From positions 22,542 through 86,541 of the forward strand of contig JBFMGX010000032.1 of assembly GCA_040752595.1 (NCBI GenBank): DNA of 64,000 nt, read 5' to 3'. This DNA comes from Candidatus Zixiibacteriota bacterium (lineage in GTDB: Bacteria > Zixibacteria > MSB-5A5 > WJJR01). Position 1 is the first letter of the stretch. The number at the start of each line of letters is the position of its first letter. Under the pieces are notes generated by a model. The model saw only the letters and a program-made list of their open reading frames with translations. It was not told where the DNA came from and made no database searches. A program made the position numbers and the translations under genes. Positions 16,935-25,969 of the stretch are shown here, one piece after another.

Positions 16935-17984
16935 ATGAGTGAAGCCGTCGACATACTGGCAAAGCAGCACGCCGCCCCGGCGATGTTCTGGGAGACGCGA
17001 TCGGACGGGGCGGTTGTTTGCACGCTCTGCCCGCACCGCTGCCACATTGGAACGGGATTGTACGGCGTCTGCGGCGTGCGGCGGAATGACGGCGGCCGTC
17101 TCGACACGCTGATCTACGGTCTGGCGGCGGCGATCAATGTCGACCCGATCGAGAAGAAGCCGCTGTTTCATTTCCTGCCCGCGAGTCGTTCGCTGTCGAT
17201 CGCCACGGTCGGGTGCAGCTTCAAGTGCCCCTTCTGCCAGAATCACGACATCTCGCAGATCGCCAAGGGGAAGAAGCGCGCCATCATCGGTCGTCAGGTG
17301 GCGCCGGGGGAAGTGGTGGCGTTGGCCAAGGAGAGCGGCTCGCGCACGATTGCCTTCACATACTCCGAGCCGACGATCTTCTATGAATACGCCTTTGACT
17401 GCGCCAAGCTTGCCTTCGCCGAGGGGATACGCGGTGTGTTTGTGTCCAATGGCTTCATCTGCCAGGAGCCGCTCGGGCAGATTCGCCCCTATGTGCATGC
17501 CTACAACGTCGATCTGAAGGGATTCAATCCGGAGTATTATCAGAAGGTGCTGGGGGCGCGTCTGGAGCCGGTCTTGGAAGCGATCAAGCTGATTCACCAG
17601 CTTGGCTTTTGGCTGGAGGTCACGACATTGGTCGTCCCGACGAAGAACGATTCCCCGGATGAGTTGCGCCAGGTGGCGGGATTCATCGCGGACATCAGCA
17701 CCGATATCCCCTGGCATGTGACCGCTTTTCATCCCGACTACAAGATGCGCGATTTGCCGCGCACGTCAGTGGAGTCGCTACGCACCGCTCGCAAGATCGG
17801 TTTCGAGGCCGGTCTGAAATTTGTCTATACCGGCAACATCCCCGGCGATGACGGCGAGTCGACCTTCTGCCCGCAGTGCCGCACCCGCCTGATCCACCGG
17901 CTGGGGTTTCAGATCCTCGCCAACCGCCTACGCTCAGGTCGATGCCCCGACTGCGGCACGGCGATTCCCGGCGTGTGGGAGTGA
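16935..17984 (+). CDS. amrS: AmmeMemoRadiSam system radical SAM enzyme
   Basis: A 349-residue protein from the ATG at 16935; the open frame runs further upstream inside the GDPD gene. N-terminal CTLCPHRCHIGTG precedes the radical SAM motif CSFKCPFC; FTYSEPTIFYEYA is typical of AmrS. The C-terminus has a zinc-ribbon-like pair, CPQC and CPDCG, ending PGVWE as in the family. AmrS accompanies MEMO and AMMECR1 proteins in a conserved but functionally unknown system; those partners are not in this window. Confidence 0.9.
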   Translation: MSEAVDILAKQHAAPAMFWETRSDGAVVCTLCPHRCHIGTGLYGVCGVRRNDGGRLDTLIYGLAAAINVDPIEKKPLFHFLPASRSLSIATVGCSFKCPFCQNHDISQIAKGKKRAIIGRQVAPGEVVALAKESGSRTIAFTYSEPTIFYEYAFDCAKLAFAEGIRGVFVSNGFICQEPLGQIRPYVHAYNVDLKGFNPEYYQKVLGARLEPVLEAIKLIHQLGFWLEVTTLVVPTKNDSPDELRQVAGFIADISTDIPWHVTAFHPDYKMRDLPRTSVESLRTARKIGFEAGLKFVYTGNIPGDDGESTFCPQCRTRLIHRLGFQILANRLRSGRCPDCGTAIPGVWE

Positions 17985-18244
17985 CACGGTGCGCACCGGA
18001 GGGCGACGCTCCTGTTTACCCTGAGCGAAGCGTGAGGGTTGAGCCGCCTTCTGCCATTGTTGGAGCACTGCGGCGCGGCGGTCCGCCGCGGCGGCTCGCC
18101 CTCCCGAAGACAGACGGGGAGATTGATAACCTCTCCCTCCGGCATGCCCCGAGCGAAGTCGAGGGGGAGAGGTCGATCCGACCGGAGGTCGGATCGGGTG
18201 CGGGAAGCAAGATGGTGGGCGGAGCCCACGCTACTACTAAGGAC
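17985..18244. repeat. Repeat-filled spacer between amrS and ccmF
   Basis: Contains a compound repeat at 18131-18200 built from CTCTCCCTCCGG and GGGGGAGAGGTCGATCCG, ending in a hairpin (CGATCCGACC/GGTCGGATCG). The same element is inverted at 20639-20714 and present in variant form at 60781-60862. No gene is seen. The spacer lies between convergent genes. Confidence 0.65.
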
Positions 18245-20473
18245 TCAGGAATTGGTGACCGCGGTCGCGCGTACAGGCGGCGTGGCGATGGGCGTCTCCG
18301 ATGGCTCCGCCGCCTGCTTCACCCGCTTACGCAGGACGACAAGCCCGCCGAAGACCATGATCGTGGTGCCCATCCAGAAGAGGTTGATCAGGGGCTTTTC
18401 CGAAATCTCAACATGGAATACGGGTTGGGCGGCGGTGGGATCATCGCGATCGCTGAAGCGCACCTGCACGGCGCCGGTTGAGGCGTCCATTTTCTCGACG
18501 GCGAGCGTGTAGCGTCCGTCGCCGAACGTCGCGGGGATTTCCGTCAGTCTCTGGGTCACGCCGGCCAGCGCGGGGCGGACGGTGTCCATCAGCATCTCGC
18601 CTTGGATTTCGATGAGACAGTCGACACGGCCGATGCCGCCTTCGCCGTGGCCGACCATGTCGAACCCGAGAAGGGTGGCGTTGAATCCGCCGAGTGCGAT
18701 GGTCTGGCCGCGTACCAGCGTCGCGACCTGCCCGCTGCTGCCGCCGGTCTCATCGATCGGCGAGATGTAGAGATCCTTGTTCCAGAATTTCTTCACCGCC
18801 GGTTTTCGCATGGTCCCCTTGCCGTAGGGAAGCTCGAACTGCCGCGGCGAGGCGATGAAGGCCTCCTGCGAGCCGGGTCGTTCCACGAGGACATGGAACG
18901 GTGTCCTCCCTTCGGGGGCATCCGCGTCCTTCCCCTGATAGGTGAACACCCAGCCGAACTTATCGACGGCTTCACCCAGCGGCAGTGCCACCTGCGCTTT
19001 GTGTTCATAGGCGGATGAGATGGCCGCACCCACCAGCAGGAGTGCCAGCCCGACATGGGCGACATAAGCGCCGGGGAGGCGATGCTTCTTCCGCACACCG
19101 GAGATGATCAGCCATGAGTTGGCGGCGACCGCCGACGTGCCGAGCATGATCAGGATGATGTACAGTGGCTCCAGAACGTCTGCCAGGATCGCGACGACTC
19201 CAGCCAGCATCGCCAGCGAAAACACAATCATGGCCGGTCGTGTGAAGAACGGTTTGACGGGCTTGATCCAACGTACGAACGGGAAGATGGAAAGAGCAAA
19301 TAGAAGAATGAGCGCCACGGGCGTCGTTGCCAGAAAGTAGTAACGCAGTGTCACATTGGACGGGGGTCCGAACAGCCGGGTCCACAACGGCGACGACATG
19401 CCGATGGCGACCAACGCGCCGGCGATCAGAAACGAGAGCACCCCGGTGGAAATAAAGAAGTCGACCGTCGGCAGCGCGCCATAGGCGACGGTGGAACGGA
19501 CACGGCGGGACCGCCACACGAGAACGCCGACGCCGATGGCGGTGAAGACCACAAGGGAGGCGACCAGATAGGAGTTGATCCCCAAGTCGAGAAAGGAGTG
19601 TACCGAGAAGTCGCCCAGAACACCGGAGCGTGTCAGGAAGGAGCCGAACAGAACGGCGATGAACGGTAGAATGGAGAACAAATAGGCCGAGCGTCCGAGA
19701 GCGTTCTTCTTGCGCAACATCACCAACGAATGGAGCCCGCCGGAGGCAAGAAGCCATGGGATCAGCGAGGAGTTCTCCACCGGGTCCCAACCCCAGTATC
19801 CGCCCCATCCGAGGACTTTGTAGGCCCAGTATCCGCCCATGACCAGGGCAGTGCCCAAAACGCACCAGGTGGCGATCAGCCAGACCCACGCCTTCGGCGC
19901 CCAGGTCTTGTATTCACCCTGAATCCAGCCGGCGACGGCGATGGCGAAGGGAAAGAGCGCCAGCGCGAAACCCAGGAACATCACCGGCGGATGAATCGTC
20001 ATCCAGAAGTCCTGCAACAGCGGATTGAGACCGGCGCCGTCGGGCGGCCCGGTCGGCGTCGCCGCAAAGGGACTGCGCTTCAGCAGGATCACCAGCACGG
20101 AGAGGACAAACAGACTCACGACCGCCATGGCCCATCGTTCCAGCCGCCGGGCCATCCGCATCAAGATCAGCCCCAGCAGACCGACATAGAAGATCCAAAG
20201 CAGAAGCGTCCCTTCCTGCCCGCCCCACAGGCAGGAGATCAGATAGTAGAGCGGCAGGTCCGAGGAGGAGTAGTTGCGTACATACTCGAATTCATAGCGG
20301 TGCGTGAGAATGAGCACCAAGAGCAGGGCCAAAGCAGCCACCAACGACCCGGCCGCGACACGGAAGGCCCAGCGGGCTTGTTTCGAAGCGCGGTCGCCGC
20401 GCAGATAGAAGAGTAACGTGGCAATCGTTGCTGCCGTCGCCAGGATGATCAGCGATCTACCGAGCAGTTCCAT
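18245..20473 (-). CDS. ccmF: Cytochrome c heme lyase subunit CcmF
   Basis: A 742-residue membrane protein with about 15 hydrophobic helices. The tryptophan-rich WWD domain reads WGGYWGWDPVENSSLIPW, preceded by conserved histidines (MTIHPPVMFLGF), and a large C-terminal periplasmic region precedes the last helix, ending in a short tail. CcmF transfers heme to apocytochrome c in the system I maturation pathway. Other ccm genes are absent nearby, so the pathway genes are scattered here. Its presence implies c-type cytochromes. Confidence 0.93.
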   Translation of the reverse strand: MELLGRSLIILATAATIATLLFYLRGDRASKQARWAFRVAAGSLVAALALLLVLILTHRYEFEYVRNYSSSDLPLYYLISCLWGGQEGTLLLWIFYVGLLGLILMRMARRLERWAMAVVSLFVLSVLVILLKRSPFAATPTGPPDGAGLNPLLQDFWMTIHPPVMFLGFALALFPFAIAVAGWIQGEYKTWAPKAWVWLIATWCVLGTALVMGGYWAYKVLGWGGYWGWDPVENSSLIPWLLASGGLHSLVMLRKKNALGRSAYLFSILPFIAVLFGSFLTRSGVLGDFSVHSFLDLGINSYLVASLVVFTAIGVGVLVWRSRRVRSTVAYGALPTVDFFISTGVLSFLIAGALVAIGMSSPLWTRLFGPPSNVTLRYYFLATTPVALILLFALSIFPFVRWIKPVKPFFTRPAMIVFSLAMLAGVVAILADVLEPLYIILIMLGTSAVAANSWLIISGVRKKHRLPGAYVAHVGLALLLVGAAISSAYEHKAQVALPLGEAVDKFGWVFTYQGKDADAPEGRTPFHVLVERPGSQEAFIASPRQFELPYGKGTMRKPAVKKFWNKDLYISPIDETGGSSGQVATLVRGQTIALGGFNATLLGFDMVGHGEGGIGRVDCLIEIQGEMLMDTVRPALAGVTQRLTEIPATFGDGRYTLAVEKMDASTGAVQVRFSDRDDPTAAQPVFHVEISEKPLINLFWMGTTIMVFGGLVVLRKRVKQAAEPSETPIATPPVRATAVTNS

Positions 20474-20712
20474 CCGTTGCTCCCGCCTTCAACCGTGCTC
20501 TGGTGCCCCACCCGAAGGGTGGGATTCTCCGATTGGTTCATGACCGTCCCACGGCTCATGCCGTGGGCTAACATCTGTCGCCCCTTCAGGGCTTTCTACT
20601 CTGAAGTCGTCTAATGGGGACGGACGCATGAGAAGAGCACCCTCACCCGATCCGCCGGCGGCGGATCGACCTCTCCCCCTCGACTCGGCTCGGGGCAAGC
20701 CGGAGGGAGAGA
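20474..20712. repeat. Repeat-filled spacer between ispG and ccmF
   Basis: GGTGCCCCACCC-GAA-GGGTGGG near 20502-20524 is a hairpin related to 54355-54407. The CTCTCCC/GGGAGAG compound repeat at 20639-20714 is the inverted copy of the one at 18131. It reaches the ispG stop codon. No gene is visible. Confidence 0.65.
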
Positions 20713-21849
20713 TTAGCTTTCTCCCTCTGACAGAAGTGCGCGGGTCAATGCCGCCTTGGCGCTGTCGCGATCGGTGTGGCGCTCGACGATTTCGCCTTTG
20801 CGCGTGAGCAGGTAGACACCCTTGCCGCCGAAGATCCCCCAGTCGGCATCGCGCGCCTCGCCGGGACCGTTGACGACACACCCCATCACCGCCACTTTGA
20901 GCGGCGTTTTGACCTGTTTGAGTGTTTCCTGCACCTCGTCGACCAGTGAGAGCAGGTCGACCTCGATGCGTCCGCACGACGGACAGGAGACCAGCTCAGG
21001 GCCGCGGCGCCGCAATCCCAGCGCCTGCAGGATGCCCCAGCACGCTTCCATTTCTTCGTTCTTGGGGCCGGTGAGCGAGACGCGAATCGTGTCACCGATC
21101 CCTTCGGCCAACAGCGTACCCATGGCGACCGCCGATTTCAGCGAGCCGCTCTTGACCGGCCCGGCCTCGGTTACGCCCAGGTGCAGGGGGTAGTCGCACT
21201 GCTGCGACACCGAGCGGTAGGCGGCGATCGTCTCACCGGCGCTCGACGATTTGAGCGAGAGGATGATGTTGTGGAATCCCAGATCGTCGAGAATCGCGGC
21301 ATTGCGCAGCGCCGATTCGACCAGCGAGTCGGGGTTGTTGCCGCCGTATTTATCCAAGAGGTCTTTCTCAATCGAGCCCTGGTTGACGCCGACGCGGATC
21401 GGCAGGCCGTGATCTTTCGCGCAGGCCACCACTTCGGCGATCTTCTGTCTGCCGCCGATGTTCCCCGGATTGATCCGCAGCTTGTCGGCGCCGTGTTTCG
21501 CCGATAGGATCGCCAGCCGCCAATCGAAGTGGATGTCGGCGACCAGCGGGATGTTGATCTGTGGGCGGATTTGGGCGAGGGCGAAAGCCGCTTCGGTGTC
21601 GGGGACAGCCACGCGGACGATCTCGCACCCCGCCTGTTCCATCGCGTGGATTTGCGCCACGGTCGCGCCCACATCACGGGTGTCGGTGTCGCACATCGAC
21701 TGCACCGCCACCGGGGCATCGCCCCCGATGGCGACTCCACCGACCATCACCCGGCGCGTGGCGTGACGCGGAAGAACCCCCCAGGCAAGGGAATGGCCAT
21801 CACCCTGAGAATCCCTCATCGCCATGTGCGCTGCGTCGTCTGCCATCAC
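20713..21849 (-). CDS. ispG: 4-hydroxy-3-methylbut-2-enyl diphosphate synthase
   Basis: A 378-residue two-domain enzyme (TIM barrel plus iron-sulfur domain). VQSMCDTDTRDVGATVAQI and DIHFDWRLA mark the barrel; the [4Fe-4S] ligands are CPSCGR and the cysteine in MGCVVNGPGEA. It makes HMBPP from MEcPP in the MEP isoprenoid pathway using ferredoxin or flavodoxin. The first 30 residues before RRVMVGGVAIGG are extra, so the true start may be slightly downstream. The next gene upstream is separated by another repeat-rich spacer. Confidence 0.95.
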   Translation of the reverse strand: MMADDAAHMAMRDSQGDGHSLAWGVLPRHATRRVMVGGVAIGGDAPVAVQSMCDTDTRDVGATVAQIHAMEQAGCEIVRVAVPDTEAAFALAQIRPQINIPLVADIHFDWRLAILSAKHGADKLRINPGNIGGRQKIAEVVACAKDHGLPIRVGVNQGSIEKDLLDKYGGNNPDSLVESALRNAAILDDLGFHNIILSLKSSSAGETIAAYRSVSQQCDYPLHLGVTEAGPVKSGSLKSAVAMGTLLAEGIGDTIRVSLTGPKNEEMEACWGILQALGLRRRGPELVSCPSCGRIEVDLLSLVDEVQETLKQVKTPLKVAVMGCVVNGPGEARDADWGIFGGKGVYLLTRKGEIVERHTDRDSAKAALTRALLSEGES

Positions 21850-21909
21850 ATCCCATCAAAGCGGGCACGGCCCCTCGGCGCCGCTCGGGATTTGCGACAC
21901 GCCATGCCC

Positions 21910-22839
21910 CTACACAGGCGTGTCGCCACGCCTGACTCCGGTCGTGGTCCGCTCCAACTTCGCCACTTGCTCGAAGGCGTGATAGGACGAACGCACCAGA
22001 GGCCCCGATTCGACATGGGCAAAGCCCATCTTTTGGCCGACCCGCGCCAAGTCCGCGAACTCGTCGGGCGTGTAGTACCGCTCGATCGGCAAATGGTTCG
22101 CTGAAGGTGAAAGATATTGGCCGATGGTGAGAATCTGGCATCCGGTGGCCGCGATCTGGCTCATGCAGTCGTGCAGTTCAGTCACTGTTTCGCCGACGCC
22201 GACCATCAGTCCCGATTTCACGATCGGATGGTTGGGATGCGCGAACGAGCGACGGAGGATTTCCAGCGACCGGTCAAACTCGGCCTTGGGACGCACGCGC
22301 CGGTACAGGCGCGGCACCGTCTCAACATTGTGATTGAGGACATCCGGAGCCGCAGCCAATACCGTTTCCAAAGCCGCGAAGTTGCCGTCGAAGTCCGGAA
22401 TCAACACCTCGATGTTGACGTGGGGATCGCGCTCGCGCAGCAGTCGGATTGTCTCGGCAAAGACCCAGGCGCCGCCGTCGGGAAGATCATCACGGTTCAC
22501 GGAGGTGATCACCACTTGCTTGAGCCCGAGATGGGCGACACCTTCGGCCAGCCGACGCGGCTCATCGGTGTCATACCCCAGCGGTTTCCCCTTGATCACA
22601 TCGCAGAAACGGCACCCCCGCGTGCAGACATTCCCCAGAATCATGAAGGTCGCCGTCCCGTGAGAAAAGCACTCGCGGATGTTGGGGCAGTTGGCCTCCT
22701 CGCAGACCGAATGCAGGGCATTAGCGCGCAGGGCGCCTTTCACCTTCAGATAGTTGGGGGTGAAGGTCGCCTTGGTCTTCAGCCACGGCGGTTTGGGACC
22801 GGCATGTCGCGCGGTCTCTGGGGCTGGATGCTCGACCAT
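21910..22839 (-). CDS. lipA: Lipoyl synthase
   Basis: A 309-residue radical SAM enzyme. The auxiliary cluster motif CEEANCPNIREC and the radical SAM motif CTRGCRFC are intact; RSSYHAFEQ is the C-terminal family motif with the cluster-binding serine. It inserts two sulfurs into octanoyl groups on lipoyl domains, serving the dihydrolipoyl dehydrogenase complexes (compare lpd at 30470). The last residues (about RRGDTPV) are encoded by a hairpin AGGCGTG-TCGC-CACGCCT at 21916-21933, one of several gene ends here that run into repeats. Confidence 0.95.
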   Translation of the reverse strand: MVEHPAPETARHAGPKPPWLKTKATFTPNYLKVKGALRANALHSVCEEANCPNIRECFSHGTATFMILGNVCTRGCRFCDVIKGKPLGYDTDEPRRLAEGVAHLGLKQVVITSVNRDDLPDGGAWVFAETIRLLRERDPHVNIEVLIPDFDGNFAALETVLAAAPDVLNHNVETVPRLYRRVRPKAEFDRSLEILRRSFAHPNHPIVKSGLMVGVGETVTELHDCMSQIAATGCQILTIGQYLSPSANHLPIERYYTPDEFADLARVGQKMGFAHVESGPLVRSSYHAFEQVAKLERTTTGVRRGDTPV

Positions 22840-22926
22840 CGCAAATACTGTACGGAATAAGTCGGATTTCCGCGACTGTTCTTTGGGCCCGTCCGAGTTC
22901 GCTCCGGGTGGTCTTGCAAGTCTGTG

Positions 22927-23544
22927 TCAATGGACCGTTTGCGACGCGCGCTCCGCCATTTCGGTCAGGAAGAACCGATGCACCGACGGGTCACCGGCCA
23001 ACTCCGGGTGAAAGGTCATGGCCAGGATGTTCCCCTGCCGTACCATGGTCGGTTCGTCCTCCAACCACCCAAGGATCTGTACTCCGTCGCCGACGCGCAC
23101 CAGGCGCGGCGCCCGGATGAACACCATCTCCAGAGGACGAGCGCCGTTTTCGAGATGGACGTGTCCCGTCTGGCGAAAGGAATGATACTGGCTGCCGTAG
23201 GCGTTCCGGTCCACATCGCAATCGATCAACTTCAGGGTCGGTTCATCGGGAGCATCGACAATCCGCCGGCCCAGCAGGATCAGCCCGGCGCAGGTCCCCA
23301 TGATCGGATAAGATCGCGCAAACTCCAGGATCGCATCGAACAGTCCGTCCAGTAGCATCAGCTTGCGCATCGTGGTCGATTCGCCGCCGGGCATGATCAG
23401 CGCGTCGATCCCGTTCAAGTCGCTTGCTGTGCGCACCGGCATACTCCGATGACCCAGCGGTTCGACCGCCCGTCGATGGAGGTCGAAGTCGCCTTGGATG
23501 GCCAGAAGGCCGACGGTCAAGGGGCGGTTCATTGCATCATTCAC
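22927..23544 (-). CDS. pdxT: Pyridoxal 5'-phosphate synthase glutaminase subunit
   Basis: A 205-residue class I glutamine amidotransferase. The glycine-rich GGEST motif, nucleophile Cys in GTCAGLILLG and the catalytic FHPEL histidine-glutamate pair are present. It supplies ammonia to PdxS for de novo PLP synthesis. Start could be Met1 or Met5. It lies 260 bp downstream of pdxS in the same direction, with three dispersed repeats in between. Confidence 0.94.
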   Translation of the reverse strand: MNDAMNRPLTVGLLAIQGDFDLHRRAVEPLGHRSMPVRTASDLNGIDALIMPGGESTTMRKLMLLDGLFDAILEFARSYPIMGTCAGLILLGRRIVDAPDEPTLKLIDCDVDRNAYGSQYHSFRQTGHVHLENGARPLEMVFIRAPRLVRVGDGVQILGWLEDEPTMVRQGNILAMTFHPELAGDPSVHRFFLTEMAERASQTVH

Positions 23545-23603
23545 CGGGGTGCATTCCGACGCGCTCGAATCACTCCGGGTAGGCGGAAAGAGACAACAGC
23601 AAC

Positions 23604-23799
23604 AGCAGATCCCTCACTTCGTTCGGGATGACAATGGGGGGTTGGCGTCGTTCCCTTGTCATTGGAGAAGGACCTAACCACTGTCATCCCGAGTGAAGCA
23701 CCGCCCAGTGGGCGGTGCGAAAGGAGGGATCTGCTTTTCCCATCGCCGCGGGCAGGAAGACAAACAGCGGATTCCTCACTTCGTTCGGGATGACAATGG
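23604..23799. repeat. Three dispersed repeats between pdxS and pdxT
   Basis: Copies of CAGATCCCTCACTTCGTTCGGGATGACA occur at 23604-23638 and 23765-23799, and in inverted orientation at 23681-23735 around a GCCCAGTGGGC hairpin. Further copies lie at 53073, 54454 and 58640-58719. Their translations give spurious HPERSEGS-like peptides. Confidence 0.75.
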
Positions 23800-23804
23800 C
23801 GTGC

Positions 23805-24725
23805 CTACCGCACCTGAAGCAATTGTTCCACCGGGATCGAGCTGATCTCCAGCCCGCGCATCGGCTCGCCCAGTCCCTTCGACACCTCGGCGAGGCGCAG
23901 CGGGTCGTTGTAGTGCGTGGTGGCGATCACGATCGCCCGGGCGCGCACCGCCGGATCCTCCGACTTGAAAATCCCCGAGCCGACAAAGACCGATTCGGCG
24001 CCCAGTTGCATCATGAGTGAGGCATCGGCGGGGGTGGCGATGCCGCCGGCGGCAAAATTCGGCACCGGCAGCTTGCCATGCTCGGCCACCCAGAGCACGA
24101 GATCATACGGTGCGCCGAGGTTCTTGGCCTCGGTCATCAGTTCTTCGCGTGGGAGCACGGTCAGTCGGCGAATCCCGCCCTGCACGGCGCGCATATGACG
24201 AACCGCTTCGACGATGTTCCCGGTTCCCGCTTCGCCCTTGGTACGCAGCATCGCGGCGCCCTCGCCGATGCGCCGCAGCGCCTCGCCGAGGTCGCGACAG
24301 CCGCACACGACGGGAATGCGGAATAGGTCCTTGTCAATGTGGTGGGCCTCATCGGCCGGGGTCAACACCTCTGATTCGTCGATGAAATCCACTTCGAGGG
24401 CCTGCAGAATCTGCGCCTCGGCGAAATGCCCGATCCGGCATTTGGCCATCACCGGGATCGACACCGCTTTCTTGATCGCGGTGATTCGGGCCGGGTCGGC
24501 CATGCGCGCCACACCGCCTTGGGCGCGGATATCGGCGGGGACCCGTTCCAAGGCCATCACCGCCACCGCCCCGGCGTCCTCGGCGATGCGCGCCTGCTCG
24601 GCGGTGGTGACATCCATGATGACGCCGCCCTTGAGCATCTCGGCCAGGCCGATTTTGATCTTCCGCTTGTCCTCGTCGGTCCCCGCTGGGCCGCCGGGAA
24701 ATTTGCGTTTGTCTTCCCCGTTCAT
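23805..24725 (-). CDS. pdxS: Pyridoxal 5'-phosphate synthase lyase subunit
   Basis: A 306-residue TIM barrel from the ATG at 24725, which has AAGGAG seven bases upstream. Landmarks are [31 protein letters not shown] (read in parts), the Schiff-base lysine in [11 protein letters not shown], and [12 protein letters not shown]. With PdxT it builds PLP from ribose-5-phosphate, glyceraldehyde-3-phosphate and ammonia. The first 22 residues ([12 protein letters not shown]) are a longer hydrophilic lead than usual. Confidence 0.95.
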   Translation of the reverse strand: MNGEDKRKFPGGPAGTDEDKRKIKIGLAEMLKGGVIMDVTTAEQARIAEDAGAVAVMALERVPADIRAQGGVARMADPARITAIKKAVSIPVMAKCRIGHFAEAQILQALEVDFIDESEVLTPADEAHHIDKDLFRIPVVCGCRDLGEALRRIGEGAAMLRTKGEAGTGNIVEAVRHMRAVQGGIRRLTVLPREELMTEAKNLGAPYDLVLWVAEHGKLPVPNFAAGGIATPADASLMMQLGAESVFVGSGIFKSEDPAVRARAIVIATTHYNDPLRLAEVSKGLGEPMRGLEISSIPVEQLLQVR

Positions 24726-24890
24726 CGTCTGCTCCTTAGCGTGAGCACCCCACCCCGGGGCGGGTACCCGCACGCTGGTCTGACTCCAAGTCCCGGTCGG
24801 AAACCGGAGTGCCAATTTACCCGGTGGCGGCGCGAAAATCAAACGCCGCCGCAGGGGGTCCGGAATCCAGCCAACACTGATACGCAGAGA

Positions 24891-25826
24891 ATGCCGATGA
24901 AGCCAATCTGTCCGCGACACATTCGCCACGCCCCGGTCTTTCTGTCACTGATCCTGCTGATCATGGTCATTTCCGGGTGCCGTTCCGAGGCGCCGCCACC
25001 CCAGCAAACGGTGCAATCTCCGGCGCCGGCCAAACCGCCGCGTCCCTGGCTGGTGTTGTGTGCCAATCCCGCCGATGCGCTCGAACTGAGAAAGATCGGC
25101 TCGATGCAGAAGGACACAGTGTGGCAGGGGCGTTCGATTTCGGGAGGGTGGATCGTCGAGCCGATCATCGTTGCGACGACGGGGACCGGCATCGCCAACG
25201 CGGTCGCCACGGCCCAGCATCTGATCGACCACTACGACCCGGTGGCCATCATCGTGACCGGCTTGTGCACACCGGTCAATCCCGTCCACCAGCCCGGCGA
25301 TCTGGTCATCCCCAACCGCTGGGTCAACTTCGACTTTGGCCGCTGGGGGGCCGAAGGGCTCTTGCCCGATTCGATTCCGATCGGACGGACAGATTCGGTC
25401 GGCTTTGAGCGGCACTTCGATCTGCCCGTCGACACCGCGTTGGCTCGCATGTTGCGCCGCGCGGCCGAGACCGTGGCCTTCCGCATGCGTACCATCGACC
25501 GCCGTATGCCGGAACTCCACTTGGGGGGGGTAGGCCTCTCCGGGAACGCGGTTGTCACCTCGAAGGCACGGCGAGAGCAGTTGCGCAAACAGTTGGGGGC
25601 GGAGATCTCCGACACCGAATCGGCCGCCTTGGTGCAGACGGCCCGCTCGGCCGGGTTGCCGATCATCGTCCTGCGTGCCTGCGCGCCGCCGGTCGATCAG
25701 TCTGATGACCCGGTCATCCAGAAGATGTTGCCGGGACTAGTGAGAGACTGCGGCCGCAACACCGCCCTGATCGTCAGCACGATGTTGGAGAATGTGCCGG
25801 AGGGGTTTCTGCGCGGCGCCAAGTAG
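24891..25826 (+). CDS. Nucleoside phosphorylase/MTAN-like lipoprotein
   Basis: A 311-residue protein with a signal peptide and lipobox ([11 protein letters not shown]), so it should be anchored outside the cytoplasm. The rest resembles the PNP/UDP phosphorylase and MTA/SAH nucleosidase fold: [37 protein letters not shown] and [12 protein letters not shown], where the DTES matches the D-x-E-x-A substrate glutamate region. Cytoplasmic location is normal for this family, so an exported version is odd. It diverges from pdxS. The exact substrate is unknown. Confidence 0.72.
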   Translation: MPMKPICPRHIRHAPVFLSLILLIMVISGCRSEAPPPQQTVQSPAPAKPPRPWLVLCANPADALELRKIGSMQKDTVWQGRSISGGWIVEPIIVATTGTGIANAVATAQHLIDHYDPVAIIVTGLCTPVNPVHQPGDLVIPNRWVNFDFGRWGAEGLLPDSIPIGRTDSVGFERHFDLPVDTALARMLRRAAETVAFRMRTIDRRMPELHLGGVGLSGNAVVTSKARREQLRKQLGAEISDTESAALVQTARSAGLPIIVLRACAPPVDQSDDPVIQKMLPGLVRDCGRNTALIVSTMLENVPEGFLRGAK

Positions 25827-25840
25827 GGCGGGTCCAGGTG

Positions 25841-25892
25841 GGCACGGCACGCCGTGCCCCTACCCCACAATGTAGGGCGGGCTCTGCCCGCC
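25841..25892. repeat. Palindromic repeats downstream of the nucleosidase-like gene
   Basis: GGCACGGCACGCCGTGCC (25841-25858) is followed by GGCGGGC-TCT-GCCCGCC (about 25876-25892), both perfect inverted repeats between convergent genes. Confidence 0.7.
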
Positions 25893-25969
25893 GTTAATCG
25901 CGACAGACATCGAGGACAGGGGGGCTCCCTCTTCGGCCGGGACCTTCAACTTCCAGTCGATTCCGTAGG

